Notes: generated by a model from the letters alone, not told the origin. Shown: positions 9,738-18,665, counted from the stretch's first letter. The stretch is DNA of 64,000 bases from Sulfurovum sp. (GCA_023955225.1 JAGSGJ010000007.1:1-64000), one strand, 5' to 3'. Program-made: numbers and translations.

Positions 9738-10619
9738 TTAACTTTTGGTTGTGACACCATTATTGTCCAAAGAGAGAACAAAAACCCTGAATTGAGGGAA
9801 ACGCGCTTGTAACATTTCTGCCATTTTATCTGCATCTTTATCGTATGCAAGGTTAAAAAATGTAGAACCTGAACCTGAAAGGGTACTCATAAGGGCACCG
9901 TGTTTCAGTGCCAACTTCTGCACATCAAATAGTTCAGGCATCATTTTCATTCGTCTTGCCTGATGTAATTTATCTTTGGATGCAATACGTAAAAGATCCC
10001 AAGATTCACTCATAAAAAGTGCCGTCATGTATGATGAACGGGAAAGAGAATACACTGTTTCCTCTTTTCTGTACATTTTAGGCAATATCGTACGAGATTT
10101 AGCCGTAGAGATGGTGCGGTTCGGTACAACCACTACGGCCCTTAAATACTCAGGCATACGTCTTTTTTTACTATAAACTCTGTCGCCTTCCACACAGGCA
10201 ACATTAAAGCCACCCATTACTGCAGGTGTAATGTTATCCGGGTGATGTTCATAGCGCAGTGCTTGATTGAGTATTTCTCTTTTGTTGTATTTTTTATCTG
10301 CAGCAGTATATGCAGCACTCAACGCAGCCACGATAACCGCTGAAGAACTTCCAAGTCCTCTTGAAATGGGAATACGGTTAGTAAACTCAAACCTAAAATT
10401 ATCATCCCTGCCCGTAAGTCTTTTATAATTTTCATTAAAAATACTTAAAAACAATGAATTCTTTTTGATCTTAGGGTTGTCAGCACCCTCTCCATTCGTG
10501 GAGATACTTAAAAATTTTGAAGGTGTAATAGTAATTTCATTTCTTAGATCTACTGCAAGACCCAGGGTATCAAATCCAGGTCCTAAGTTTGCAGAGGTTG
10601 CGGGTACGCTTATAAACAT
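9738..10619 (-). CDS. thrB: homoserine kinase
   Basis: 293 aa GHMP kinase. The N-terminus [20 protein letters not shown] is the family signature, and the ATP-binding loop reads [19 protein letters not shown]-terminal glycine motif, [12 protein letters not shown], is also present. It phosphorylates homoserine in threonine synthesis. The frame is open 54 nt further upstream, but ATG at 10617-10619 is chosen because AAGGACA lies just before it and the conserved domain begins at residue 1. It follows tsaB with a 13-nt gap. Confidence 0.96.
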   Translation of the reverse strand: MFISVPATSANLGPGFDTLGLAVDLRNEITITPSKFLSISTNGEGADNPKIKKNSLFLSIFNENYKRLTGRDDNFRFEFTNRIPISRGLGSSSAVIVAALSAAYTAADKKYNKREILNQALRYEHHPDNITPAVMGGFNVACVEGDRVYSKKRRMPEYLRAVVVVPNRTISTAKSRTILPKMYRKEETVYSLSRSSYMTALFMSESWDLLRIASKDKLHQARRMKMMPELFDVQKLALKHGALMSTLSGSGSTFFNLAYDKDADKMAEMLQARFPQFRVFVLSLDNNGVTTKS

Positions 10620-10632
10620 CGTTGTCCTTATT

Positions 10633-11103
10633 TTAAACAGCTGGCAGTATGTAGTCAGGTGTTGATTCTTCATCTAATTCAAGATCTTGAATACTCTGAG
10701 GTAATGTAAAATTTACATTAACTGGTTGTTCATATTTTTTTGTAATTATAGTCTCTTTTTCCTTGATAAAATAAAGATTTCCTATCGCTTTGATAGGTTC
10801 CCCTCCATTTAAAGTAAAACCGCTACATCCCACACACTTAATTCCTTGCATAATTTCTATCGTTTTAAGCATAATATAGGTGAGTTTTATAGCCATATAA
10901 GACCCGGGACCTCGGGTATATATAATCGTAGAGATATCATATTTGTCTAAACATTCTTTAATCAAAGGCAAAAGGATTTGGGACGTTTTTAACTCACTGG
11001 ATAGTGTGTCAATAAGCTTACCCTCTTCGTATACCCCTAACATAAGAGGTGAAGAGATAGATATAATGAGAAGTTCGTATCTCCTAGGCAAAGCTTTTTG
11101 CAA
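10633..11103 (-). CDS. tsaB: short TsaB-type tRNA threonylcarbamoyladenosine biosynthesis protein
   Basis: 156 aa. [19 protein letters not shown] matches the first strands of the ASKHA fold, and [17 protein letters not shown] matches the GPGSFTGLR region of TsaB. The protein is much shorter than the ~230-residue E. coli TsaB and appears to lack most of the C-terminal lobe, as I recall for other Campylobacterota. TsaB forms the scaffold of the TsaBDE complex making t6A37 on ANN-decoding tRNAs. The start is uncertain: the listed start is TTG, 20 nt inside lpxC, and an AGGAG lies just after the lpxC stop. Its place between lpxC and thrB supports the call. Confidence 0.75.
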   Translation of the reverse strand: MQKALPRRYELLIISISSPLMLGVYEEGKLIDTLSSELKTSQILLPLIKECLDKYDISTIIYTRGPGSYMAIKLTYIMLKTIEIMQGIKCVGCSGFTLNGGEPIKAIGNLYFIKEKETIITKKYEQPVNVNFTLPQSIQDLELDEESTPDYILPAV

Positions 11104-11968
11104 ATGCTCTACTTTGTAACTCTTCTACTGCTACAAGCTCATAGTTTTTACTGTCTGAAAGTAATTTAGAAGTGAGTTTATAATTCAGATCGTGACTTCC
11201 TGCAAATGATTCATATTTAGCCAGTATATTGTGCCCAGAGACCATCATGTCTCCCATGGCATCTAAGATCTTATGTCTTGCAAATTCATTCTCAAAACGT
11301 AATCCTTCAGGATTGAGGACTTTATGATCATCAAGTCCTATGGCATTTTGAAGTGTTGCTCCAAGTGCCAGGTTCTGACTTTGAAGATACTGTATATCTT
11401 TAGCAAACCCGAATGTTCTTGCTCTTGCGATCTCTTCCACAAAATTTTTAGTACTAAAGTCAAAATGCTCTTTCTGATCACCGATTACAGGATGGTCAAA
11501 TTTGATACGAAAATCAAATTGTGCACTGTCATGAGGTAAGAGACGCACAAATTTATCACCTTCACGTATCTCAACAGGTTGTTTAACACAAATAATTTTC
11601 TTTGCTGCATCCTGCTCTTGGATACCTGCTTCTTCCAACAGAAGACAAAAAGAGATGGATGAACCATCCATGATCGGCATCTCATTTCCATCTACGATCA
11701 CACGCATATTGTCTATACCATAGGCGTATACTGAAGAGAGAAAGTGCTCTATCGTAGAGATATACCCTTTCTCATTTCCTATCACCGTAGCCATACGTGT
11801 ATCAATCACTGAGTCAGGAGAAAGTGGTATACTCATCGCTAGATCTTCACGATAGAACATAATACCGGCATCTACATCAAGCGGCTCAAGTCTTAACTTG
11901 ATCGGCTCACCTTTATGTAAACCGATACCCACAACTTCAACGGGTCTTTTCAGTGTTCTTTGCTGCAT
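11084..11968 (-). CDS. lpxC: UDP-3-O-acyl-N-acetylglucosamine deacetylase
   Basis: 294 aa, normal length. It carries the zinc site of LpxC: STIEHFLSSVYAYG with H75, HKILDAMGD with H232 and D236, and GSHDLNY with H259 as the catalytic base. This is the committed, cytosolic step of lipid A synthesis. It is first in the lpxC-tsaB-thrB-ylxR-infB-rbfA-rimP series and has its own predicted promoter with a palindrome at the -35 box. AAAGGAG precedes the ATG. Confidence 0.97.
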   Translation of the reverse strand: MQQRTLKRPVEVVGIGLHKGEPIKLRLEPLDVDAGIMFYREDLAMSIPLSPDSVIDTRMATVIGNEKGYISTIEHFLSSVYAYGIDNMRVIVDGNEMPIMDGSSISFCLLLEEAGIQEQDAAKKIICVKQPVEIREGDKFVRLLPHDSAQFDFRIKFDHPVIGDQKEHFDFSTKNFVEEIARARTFGFAKDIQYLQSQNLALGATLQNAIGLDDHKVLNPEGLRFENEFARHKILDAMGDMMVSGHNILAKYESFAGSHDLNYKLTSKLLSDSKNYELVAVEELQSRAFAKSFA

Positions 11969-12000
11969 TACATTCTCCTTTCTCTTTATTTATTGCCCGT

Positions 12001-12041
12001 ATTATAGTATAAAATTATAATTATTGCAAAGTGTACACTTT
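12001..12041 (-). promoter_or_regulatory. predicted lpxC promoter with operator-like palindrome
   Basis: On the minus strand a -35 box TTGCAA (12029-12024) and a -10 box TATAAT (12006-12001) are separated by 17 bp and lie 33-60 nt before the lpxC ATG. A perfect 14-bp palindrome, AAAGTGTACACTTT (12028-12041), overlaps the -35 edge. A further ACACTTT half-site lies at 12050-12056. The layout resembles a repressor site; the regulator is unknown. Confidence 0.55.
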
Positions 12042-12061
12042 TACTGTGGACACTTTGTGGA

Positions 12062-13450
12062 CTATTTTCCTTGAATTATCTTATCCGCAGCCTTGAATAT
12101 GTCATCCACATTCTTCCTGATCCACTCTTGATCAAACCACTCTACAGGTCTAACCTCTATACCTTGAACCAAAAGACCAAAATGCAGATGATCCCCCAAT
12201 GCCAAACCTGAAACACCCGTTTTTGCTATGGCATCCCCGGCATTCACTTCATCACCTTCATTTACCAACAGTTGTGAACAGTGTCCATAGAGTGAATAAA
12301 GTCCCAATCCATGATCTATCATAGGCATATTCCCATAGATTCCATTTTCATTTGCATAGACTACTTTACCAGCATTGGATGTTTTAATTCTTGCCATTTT
12401 TGTACTTGCCAAGTCATACCCTACATGATACGAGTGAGACACTTCATTCTCTTTGTCTTCATAGTAGTAATGTCTTTTATCACCATAACTGGCAACCTTT
12501 TGTCCATTTTTAAGTGGGTAGAACTTTTTCACTTTCCAACTTTTTAAAACTTCTGAAGAGACATCCTTACTTAACGCATGAATCAACGCTTCATTTTTCA
12601 AACGCATCGTTTCATTGATCGCTTTTAACTTTTCAAGTCTATCATCTATATTGGCATATTCAGGATCACTTGATGCCAGATCTGTGATCTTGCCATCTAT
12701 GAATTTATCTTTTGCCTTGATCCATGAAACTTTATATTCATGATTTTTGACATAGAAAGGGATGTCCGAAACACGTCTGTTTTTAGCAGCATCTATCGCT
12801 ATGACTTTGGCTTTAAACTCTTTGTTCGTAAATGGCCATGCGATAAGTGCTGCATAATATCCTTCTTCTTTATAAGGTTGGGCTTTAAACTTTTCTTCTC
12901 CTACTTTTACATAAAGCATATCAAGATTCTCATCTTCTGCTTGAAATACAACTAAGGCACTTCCACCTTGTGTAATACTGTAAGAGTTTGCAAGTACATT
13001 TACATTTGGTCTCGTAAAATCAACATTAATGTGAATGACTTTTTCACTCTTGTTACCCTTAGAAAAGTTCCACATACTGCTGTCCGTGACTAACACTTTT
13101 AATGTTAGCTTGGTTGCTTTAGGGTCTAGTGTTTTACTTTTAGGGTATTTCACTAAAAGCGTCTGCTCTTTTGTTTTCTCTTCAAATATACCTTGTCCTA
13201 CGATAAGGCTGTTTGTTCCGTCATTCAAGACAAGCTCAAAACTTTTGAGTCCTTCATTATCTGAAAGTTGAACCTTCAGTGGATCTTTACGGTTCCAAAA
13301 CACATTTTGTTCGCTATAGACCGTTGGTACTTCTCTTTCAAATTCCGGTGCCGTATACACATACCCAGCTCCTGCAAGCACACCCAGTACTATTAATACA
13401 AATACAACTACTATCTTACTTTTGCCTTTTTTACCATGTCTATTTCTCAT
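12062..13450 (-). CDS. membrane-anchored M23 (LytM-type) peptidase
   Basis: 462 aa. One N-terminal transmembrane helix (12-30) is followed by a beta-rich periplasmic region, a helical stretch (about 265-300) and a C-terminal M23 domain. Zinc ligands are visible: HVGYD with H342 and D346, and HLHF with H421/H423. The protein therefore looks catalytically competent as a peptidoglycan endopeptidase. In Campylobacter and Helicobacter such M23 enzymes shape the cell wall; whether this one affects shape is inference. It overlaps the upstream DHH gene by 11 nt. C. jejuni, from memory, has an M23 gene beside lpxC as well. Confidence 0.9.
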   Translation of the reverse strand: MRNRHGKKGKSKIVVVFVLIVLGVLAGAGYVYTAPEFEREVPTVYSEQNVFWNRKDPLKVQLSDNEGLKSFELVLNDGTNSLIVGQGIFEEKTKEQTLLVKYPKSKTLDPKATKLTLKVLVTDSSMWNFSKGNKSEKVIHINVDFTRPNVNVLANSYSITQGGSALVVFQAEDENLDMLYVKVGEEKFKAQPYKEEGYYAALIAWPFTNKEFKAKVIAIDAAKNRRVSDIPFYVKNHEYKVSWIKAKDKFIDGKITDLASSDPEYANIDDRLEKLKAINETMRLKNEALIHALSKDVSSEVLKSWKVKKFYPLKNGQKVASYGDKRHYYYEDKENEVSHSYHVGYDLASTKMARIKTSNAGKVVYANENGIYGNMPMIDHGLGLYSLYGHCSQLLVNEGDEVNAGDAIAKTGVSGLALGDHLHFGLLVQGIEVRPVEWFDQEWIRKNVDDIFKAADKIIQGK

Positions 13451-14408
13451 CTATAATTCCTAATTCTTCTATCTTTGTTAAAATTGTATCTATACTTTCT
13501 TGTAATCCGCATTGCGTAAGCGTAAAGCCTGCAGCCACTTTATGTCCCCCACCACCAAAAGCCATCGCCACTTTGGATACATCCGTTTTCTTACTTCGTA
13601 AAGAGATACGTATACCGTCCTCTAATTCCATAGCAAAAAGTGCTACCTCAACCGTGGCTAAAGACCTTCCATAATCTACAATGCCCTCCATCTCCGGTAC
13701 TGTAGCACCCGTTGCTGCTATTTCCTCTTTAGTCACCATTAAAGTAGCTACTTTCGCTTCATGATATAAAGATAAAGAGGCTAAAGCTTTTTCTAAAATA
13801 CGCAACGAACTCAAAGGTCGTCTCTGTGTAAAATTACAGGCAATATAATCAGGTACTGCACCCGCTTCCACTAAAGACTTTGCTACTTTAAACACCTCTT
13901 CATTCATTGATGTAGTAGTAAAGTATCTTGTGTCAGAGAGCAATGCTGTATAAAAACATGTTGCTGCATCAGCCTCTATAGGATACAGTTCTCTGAACAA
14001 TGCGAAAGCCACTTGTGACGCAGACGCATATTCTGCTATCACAACATTGATACTTCCATATCGTGTATTACTCTGATGGTGATCGATATTGATAATATCT
14101 CTACCTTCTAGATCAAACCCTAATCTATCTACACTCCCACAGTCACAAGAGAGTATCAAACTGTCTGTATAATCCATATGGTGTTTGATTTTTTTAAAGT
14201 TTGGTAAGAAATCAAGATACAGGGGTAAAGCAGTTGAAGCATTCACAATTTCAACTTTTAACCTTTTATCTTTACTTAACAGTGCATAAATACCCAGTGC
14301 CGTACCCAAAGTATCGGCATCAGGGTTAAGATGGGAAAGTATGGTGACAGAATTTGCAGACTCTATCTTACTTTTAACTTCGTCATGGGGGAGACTCTCA
14401 AGTATCAT
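13440..14408 (-). CDS. DHH/DHHA1 family phosphoesterase (NrnA-like)
   Basis: 322 aa. The metal motifs are SHLNPDADTLG (25-35), SCDCGSVDRLG and NIDHHQSN with DHH at 109-111. The C-terminal DHHA1 domain carries FGGGGHKVAAGF near residue 290. The family hydrolyses nanoRNA, pAp or cyclic dinucleotide products; the exact substrate cannot be read from sequence. The SD is weak. A TATAAT lies upstream at 14449-14444. It is the first gene of a pair with the M23 peptidase. Confidence 0.9.
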   Translation of the reverse strand: MILESLPHDEVKSKIESANSVTILSHLNPDADTLGTALGIYALLSKDKRLKVEIVNASTALPLYLDFLPNFKKIKHHMDYTDSLILSCDCGSVDRLGFDLEGRDIINIDHHQSNTRYGSINVVIAEYASASQVAFALFRELYPIEADAATCFYTALLSDTRYFTTTSMNEEVFKVAKSLVEAGAVPDYIACNFTQRRPLSSLRILEKALASLSLYHEAKVATLMVTKEEIAATGATVPEMEGIVDYGRSLATVEVALFAMELEDGIRISLRSKKTDVSKVAMAFGGGGHKVAAGFTLTQCGLQESIDTILTKIEELGIIDEK

Positions 14409-14443
14409 TTTGTTCTTTCATTGTTTAATTCACACAGTCTCAC

Positions 14444-14449
14444 ATTATA
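14444..14449 (-). promoter_or_regulatory. possible -10 box for DHH phosphoesterase gene
   Basis: A perfect TATAAT on the minus strand lies 36-41 nt upstream of the ATG, in the 66-nt gap after nadC. No convincing -35 box is visible, which is normal for Campylobacterota sigma70 promoters. Confidence 0.4.
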
Positions 14450-14474
14450 TTGCAATAGTGTTAATGGAGTGTTA

Positions 14475-15293
14475 CTATTCTACCTTCATAGACAGATCTA
14501 TCCAATTTGCCTGATGTATGACTGCTCCTGAACTAATGGCATCTACTCCAGTGCTTGCAATTTCTTTAATCGTCTCAAGTGTTACATTACCACTGGCTTC
14601 TAATAAAACATGAGGATAATTCTCATTTCTGTATGCGACTACTTCTTTGGTCTCTTCTATAGACATATTGTCACACATCACGATATCTGCTCCGGCTTTC
14701 ATCGCTTTTTTAACCATAGCTAGACTTTCACATTCGATCTCAACCTTTGAGGTAAAAGGTATCTTTTGTCGTACCTCTTGCATAAAAGCATCTAAGTCAT
14801 CTATGGTCTGAAGATGAGTGTCTTTCAGCATTAAACAGTCATCAAGCCCCATACGATGGTTGATCCCTCCGCCACAGCGTACTGCATATTTTTCAAACTC
14901 ACGAAGCAGAGGTCTTGTTTTTCTTGTATCCAGTAACTTCACGCCCGTATCTTTTATGGCAGCTACATACTCAGCTGTCAAAGTGGCTATAGAACTTGCA
15001 TGAAGTACCATGTCCAAAATGGAACGCTCTAAAGAAAGAATGGTTTTTGAATCCCCTGAGATAAAAAGAAGTTTTTCACCCTTAGTAAAACGACTGCCAT
15101 CAGATACTTTCCATTCTAGTGACAAATCATACATCTTTGCAAAGATCCCAACATACTCCTGTCCTGCAAATACTCCATCACTCTTAGCAATGATATACGC
15201 TCGTATAGGTTTACCTGTACTGATACGGGAAAACAGGTCTCCACGTCCTAGATCTTCAGCCACTAATGCTTTTAAAAATGTCTCTTTTAACAT
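14475..15293 (-). CDS. nadC: nicotinate-nucleotide pyrophosphorylase (quinolinate phosphoribosyltransferase)
   Basis: 272 aa, full length. Recognised by EDLGRGDLFSR, the substrate-binding stretch LLDTRKTRPLLREFEKYA followed by RCGGGINHRMGLDD, and the C-terminal LLEASGNVTLE and GVDAISSGAV. It converts quinolinate and PRPP to nicotinate mononucleotide in de novo NAD synthesis. The stop of nadA and the start of nadC share one base (TAATG), so the two are translated as a coupled pair. Confidence 0.97.
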   Translation of the reverse strand: MLKETFLKALVAEDLGRGDLFSRISTGKPIRAYIIAKSDGVFAGQEYVGIFAKMYDLSLEWKVSDGSRFTKGEKLLFISGDSKTILSLERSILDMVLHASSIATLTAEYVAAIKDTGVKLLDTRKTRPLLREFEKYAVRCGGGINHRMGLDDCLMLKDTHLQTIDDLDAFMQEVRQKIPFTSKVEIECESLAMVKKAMKAGADIVMCDNMSIEETKEVVAYRNENYPHVLLEASGNVTLETIKEIASTGVDAISSGAVIHQANWIDLSMKVE

Positions 15294-16300
15294 TATTTTA
15301 TCGCCAACATACGCTCTAGCGCCAAGTTAGCATACTTAACTGTATGAGGATCCACTACAATTTCATTGATTGGTTGATCATCTTCTATAGACTTCAATGT
15401 GTTATAGAGATCTTCCAAAGTCGTTTCATTCATTGTGGGACACTCTGGCTTAGTTGAAGAGAGTACATAGGTATTGCCTTTTCTCATTCTATTTACAAGA
15501 TTGTATTCTGTTCCTATGGCTACCTTTTGTTCAGGGTCAAGTTCATTGACATACTTGATAAGCTGTGAGGTAGAACCTGAAAAATCTGCTGCAAGTACTA
15601 CGCTTGGATCACACTCTGGGTGTACGGCTATTTTGATTCCTGGGTACTTGTTACGGTAAAACTCAATGTCATCTACTGTAAAGAGTTGGTGTACAGAACA
15701 AAAACCATTAAAACAGATGATATCAGCCTCTTTAGGGTCACACTCTTTCCCATCTACTTCTACACCGATCACACAGGACTTCAAGCCCATTTGTATCGCA
15801 AAATTCTGCCCTAAACATCTATCTGGGACAAAGAGAATCTTCTTCCCGCTCTCTAAGCCTTTTTCAATGATCTTGAATGCATTGGAAGAGGTACATACCA
15901 GTCCGCCCATCTCCCCTACTTTTGCCTTCACTGAAGCATCAGAATTGATATAGGTAATAGGTAAAATGTTTTCTTTGGCTATGCCTCTGTCTACCATATA
16001 CTGTACGGATTCTTCAAAATAAGAGCCGTCCATCATACGTGCCATGGCACAACACGCTATCTTTGGCATAAGCACACGTTTTTCAGGTGCAATAACTTTT
16101 ACACTTTGCCCCATAAACCCAACACCGCAAAAAACGACCCAAGGGTTTGTATCTGCCTGGCATCTACGTGCCAACTCAAGACTATCACCAATAATATCAG
16201 CCATTTCAAACACTTCATCACGCTGATAATAGTGTGCCACTACCGTGACATCTAATTCTTTTTTAAGTCTGTTAATTTCAGCTTTGTAATCAATACTCAT
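15293..16300 (-). CDS. nadA: quinolinate synthase A
   Basis: 335 aa. Family marks are VVAHYYQRDEVFEMAD, VVFCGVGFMGQSVKVIAP, GGLVCTSSNA, VPDRCLGQNFA and ECPTMNETTLEDL. Cysteines in the FCGVGF, GLVCTSS and PECPTM regions are placed to bind the [4Fe-4S] cluster. It condenses iminoaspartate with dihydroxyacetone phosphate to quinolinate. No nadB is present in the window. It heads the nadA-nadC operon and is divergent from plsY. Confidence 0.96.
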   Translation of the reverse strand: MSIDYKAEINRLKKELDVTVVAHYYQRDEVFEMADIIGDSLELARRCQADTNPWVVFCGVGFMGQSVKVIAPEKRVLMPKIACCAMARMMDGSYFEESVQYMVDRGIAKENILPITYINSDASVKAKVGEMGGLVCTSSNAFKIIEKGLESGKKILFVPDRCLGQNFAIQMGLKSCVIGVEVDGKECDPKEADIICFNGFCSVHQLFTVDDIEFYRNKYPGIKIAVHPECDPSVVLAADFSGSTSQLIKYVNELDPEQKVAIGTEYNLVNRMRKGNTYVLSSTKPECPTMNETTLEDLYNTLKSIEDDQPINEIVVDPHTVKYANLALERMLAIK

Positions 16301-16431
16301 TTATATCCTTCAGGAATTAAATCCTCTCAATAATCTAGCTATTTTATCAAAATTCGGATAAAATTGCACTATTCACGTACTTATAACATTTTCAAGATAA
16401 GTGCAGTATAAATTTTAATTGTGGACTAATC
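16301..16431. promoter_or_regulatory. divergent nadA/plsY control region
   Basis: This 131-nt AT-rich gap must hold promoters for both directions. For plsY a TATAAA lies at 16407-16412. For nadA a TAAAAT-like box is visible in the left half. Imperfect arms GTACTTAT (16377-16384) and ATAAGTGC (16397-16404) form an 8-bp inverted repeat (one G-T pair) upstream of the plsY -10 box. Confidence 0.4.
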
Positions 16432-17055
16432 ATGGACTTTTTAACGAATCAAAATATTTTACTCTATCTTGCGGCCTATCTCATAGCCGGAATTCCTTTT
16501 GGATACTTACTGGCTAAAAAGTTTGCAGGTGTCGACATAAAAGAAGCCGGTAGTGGTAATATCGGTGCAACCAATGTACTTCGTGTTGTAACAGAACAAG
16601 ACCCGAAACTAGCAAAAAAATTAGGTGCTATCACACTCTTTTTGGATGCCATAAAAGGTGTAGTTGTCATACTTTTAGCCATAATGCTTGATGCTCCGGA
16701 AAGTGTACTTTGGACCATAGCTGTACTGGCTGTGGTAGGACATTGTTTTTCAGCATTTTTGTTTTTTGAAGGGGGAAAAGGTGTCGCTACTGGTTTTGGT
16801 GTACTGCTCATCATGATGCCCATTCCCGCTCTTATTGCCATTCTTGTTTGGCTGGTTGCAGCAAAAGGATTGAAAATTTCATCACTCTCCTCACTCATAG
16901 GGCTCATTGCTTTCATTATCGCATCATACGTGATGTACCCTGAAGTACCGGGTATAGGTTCACATGCTCCTATTTGGATCATCGCATTTATCATCTTCTA
17001 TAAACATATCCCCAATATTGTAAGAATCTTCAAAAAAGAAGAAGGCAAAGTCTAA
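16432..17055 (+). CDS. plsY: acyl-phosphate:glycerol-3-phosphate acyltransferase PlsY
   Basis: 207 aa, strongly hydrophobic, about five transmembrane segments. Motifs are AGSGNIGATNVLR and FFEGGKGVATGFG, the two glycine-rich loops of the active site. It acylates glycerol-3-phosphate with acyl phosphate made by PlsX, which is also encoded in this window. It sits in the inner membrane. It is followed at one base by folB. Confidence 0.96.
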   Translation: MDFLTNQNILLYLAAYLIAGIPFGYLLAKKFAGVDIKEAGSGNIGATNVLRVVTEQDPKLAKKLGAITLFLDAIKGVVVILLAIMLDAPESVLWTIAVLAVVGHCFSAFLFFEGGKGVATGFGVLLIMMPIPALIAILVWLVAAKGLKISSLSSLIGLIAFIIASYVMYPEVPGIGSHAPIWIIAFIIFYKHIPNIVRIFKKEEGKV

Positions 17056-17056
17056 A

Positions 17057-17383
17057 ATGACCATCCATGTAGAAGATCTGACTTTTGATGTTATTATTGG
17101 TTTACTCGACTTTGAACGTGATAAACCACAACGTGTCATCATTAACCTTGAAGCTACCTATGATTACAGTGATGATGCATTTATCGACTATGCAGATATG
17201 GTACTGTTGATACAAAATGAGCTCAAATCGAAACGCTATGAACTTTTAGAAAATGCTCTTTTAGGTCTCAAAGAGGTGCTCTATACAGCCTATCCACACC
17301 TTCAGACACTCTCACTTAAGATATCTAAACCCGATATTTTAGCCCAATGTACCGTTTCCTTAAGTAAAACTTGGAATTTTTAA
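17057..17383 (+). CDS. folB: dihydroneopterin aldolase family protein FolB
   Basis: 108 aa, the usual FolB length. The pattern MTIHVEDLTFDVIIGLLDFE followed by KPQRVIINLEA matches the tunnelling fold of dihydroneopterin aldolase, with a mid-protein tyrosine-rich acidic stretch and LLENALLGLKEVL. It releases glycolaldehyde from dihydroneopterin in folate synthesis. The start lies 1 nt after plsY, so the two are probably co-translated. Sequence divergence leaves some doubt about the exact reaction. Confidence 0.82.
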   Translation: MTIHVEDLTFDVIIGLLDFERDKPQRVIINLEATYDYSDDAFIDYADMVLLIQNELKSKRYELLENALLGLKEVLYTAYPHLQTLSLKISKPDILAQCTVSLSKTWNF

Positions 17384-17410
17384 ATTTTTTTCAAACCCCC
17401 CCTATTTTTA

Positions 17411-17419
17411 TGTTATAAT
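17411..17419 (+). promoter_or_regulatory. extended -10 promoter of the CosR-like regulator
   Basis: TGTTATAAT is a perfect extended -10 element (TGnTATAAT) 34-42 nt before the ATG at 17454. A T-rich tract and a C-run (about 17384-17402) lie upstream, with no recognisable -35. Confidence 0.6.
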
Positions 17420-17453
17420 ATTAAATAAATCTTAAAGATAAAAAGGTTCATTT

Positions 17454-18128
17454 ATGAGAATATTGATCATAGAAGATGAAGTGACACTCGGAAAAACACT
17501 TTCAGATACGCTGACAGAAGAGGGTTATCAAAATGATGTAGCTGAAAATCTTGGTGATGCAAAGTATTATATTGATATCAGAAACTACGATCTAGTATTG
17601 CTTGCATGGCCATCTGACAGTGAAAAGAATCTAGATATCATCTCTACTATCAAAACTGAAGCACATAAAACGTCGGTGATCGTTCTCTCTGAACGCGAAG
17701 ACAAAGAGAGTGAGATCAAAGCACTTAGATCTGGTGCTGACGACTTTATCAGAAAACCTCTTGACTATGACATTTTGCTGGTACGTATTGAAGCAAAACT
17801 ACGATTTGGTGTTTCTAACATTATTGAGATAGAAGACCTTATCATCAATCCTGAAGAAGAAAAAATCATCTATCAGGGTGAAGAGATAGAACTCAAAGGT
17901 AAACCATTTGAAGTCTTAACCCATTTGGCAATGCACAAAGACCAGATCGTCTCTAAGGAACAACTGCTTGATGCTATCTGGGAAGAACCGGAGCTTGTAA
18001 CACCTAACGTTATCGAAGTAGCCATAAACCAGATTCGTCAAAAGATGGATAAACCTTTAGAGATCACTACTATTGAAACTGTAAGAAGACGTGGTTATAG
18101 ATTCTGTTTTCCTAAAAAGCTCTCTTAG
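17454..18128 (+). CDS. cosR: orphan OmpR-family regulator, CosR/HsrA type, lacking the phosphoacceptor Asp
   Basis: 224 aa with a receiver domain (1-115) and a winged-helix DNA-binding domain (125-222). The usual phosphoacceptor in DLVLLDW is replaced: residues 46-52 read DLVLLAW, so position 51 is Ala. The acidic patch E7-D8-E9 and KPLD are kept. The output domain (KGKPFEVLTHLAMHKDQIVS, then EQLLDAIWEEPELVTPNV and RRGYRFCFPKK) is nearly the sequence I remember for C. jejuni CosR and H. pylori HsrA. Those are essential, phosphorylation-independent regulators of growth and oxidative-stress genes. No kinase is adjacent. Confidence 0.9.
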   Translation: MRILIIEDEVTLGKTLSDTLTEEGYQNDVAENLGDAKYYIDIRNYDLVLLAWPSDSEKNLDIISTIKTEAHKTSVIVLSEREDKESEIKALRSGADDFIRKPLDYDILLVRIEAKLRFGVSNIIEIEDLIINPEEEKIIYQGEEIELKGKPFEVLTHLAMHKDQIVSKEQLLDAIWEEPELVTPNVIEVAINQIRQKMDKPLEITTIETVRRRGYRFCFPKKLS

Positions 18129-18140
18129 ACCTTTAGTGCC

Positions 18141-18590
18141 ATGACACCTTTTTGGCGCCTTCCTTCTATGTGGTTCAAAACACCTCAACCTCAAACAAAA
18201 GCTATTCTTTTTTATGATGGTACTTGTGCATTTTGTCATGCCATAGTTCGTTTTGTAGTTGTCAGAGACAAAAATGATCTACTGGCTTTTGCTCCTCTTC
18301 AAGGTGAGACTTTCAAAGAAAAAAATATCGATACAGTTGATCTTGACAGTATCATACTGTATATACAAAATGGGGAAACACTCTACAAAAGCGATGCAAG
18401 CATTGCTCTCTTTGAACGACTTGGTGGCATATGGTTCATAATGGCAAAAATGAGTAGCTTCATACCTAAAGTATTACGGGATTCTCTTTACGATTTTATA
18501 GCAAAAATACGATACAAATTTGCAGGTAAAATTGAGAATAAGACATGTCCTCTTTTAGCAAAAAACTACAAAAGTAAAATTTTATTATAA
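18141..18590 (+). CDS. thiol-disulfide oxidoreductase-like DCC family protein (DUF393)
   Basis: 149 aa. The defining DCC motif is present: ILFYDGTCAFCHAIVRF, with CxxC at C29/C32. DUF393 proteins are predicted thioredoxin-like, but substrates are not established. The start is not certain: the first ATG lies 12 nt after cosR, and a second one at residue 10 (MWFKTPQ) would suit the domain equally well. Its position directly behind a CosR-like redox regulator and before a ferredoxin makes a redox role plausible, by inference only. Confidence 0.82.
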   Translation: MTPFWRLPSMWFKTPQPQTKAILFYDGTCAFCHAIVRFVVVRDKNDLLAFAPLQGETFKEKNIDTVDLDSIILYIQNGETLYKSDASIALFERLGGIWFIMAKMSSFIPKVLRDSLYDFIAKIRYKFAGKIENKTCPLLAKNYKSKILL

Positions 18591-18665
18591 ATTCGCAGAT
18601 AATTTAACTTAAGCATAAGCTTTGTTCCGTTATAACTCGTATAAATAACATATACAGAGGAAACC

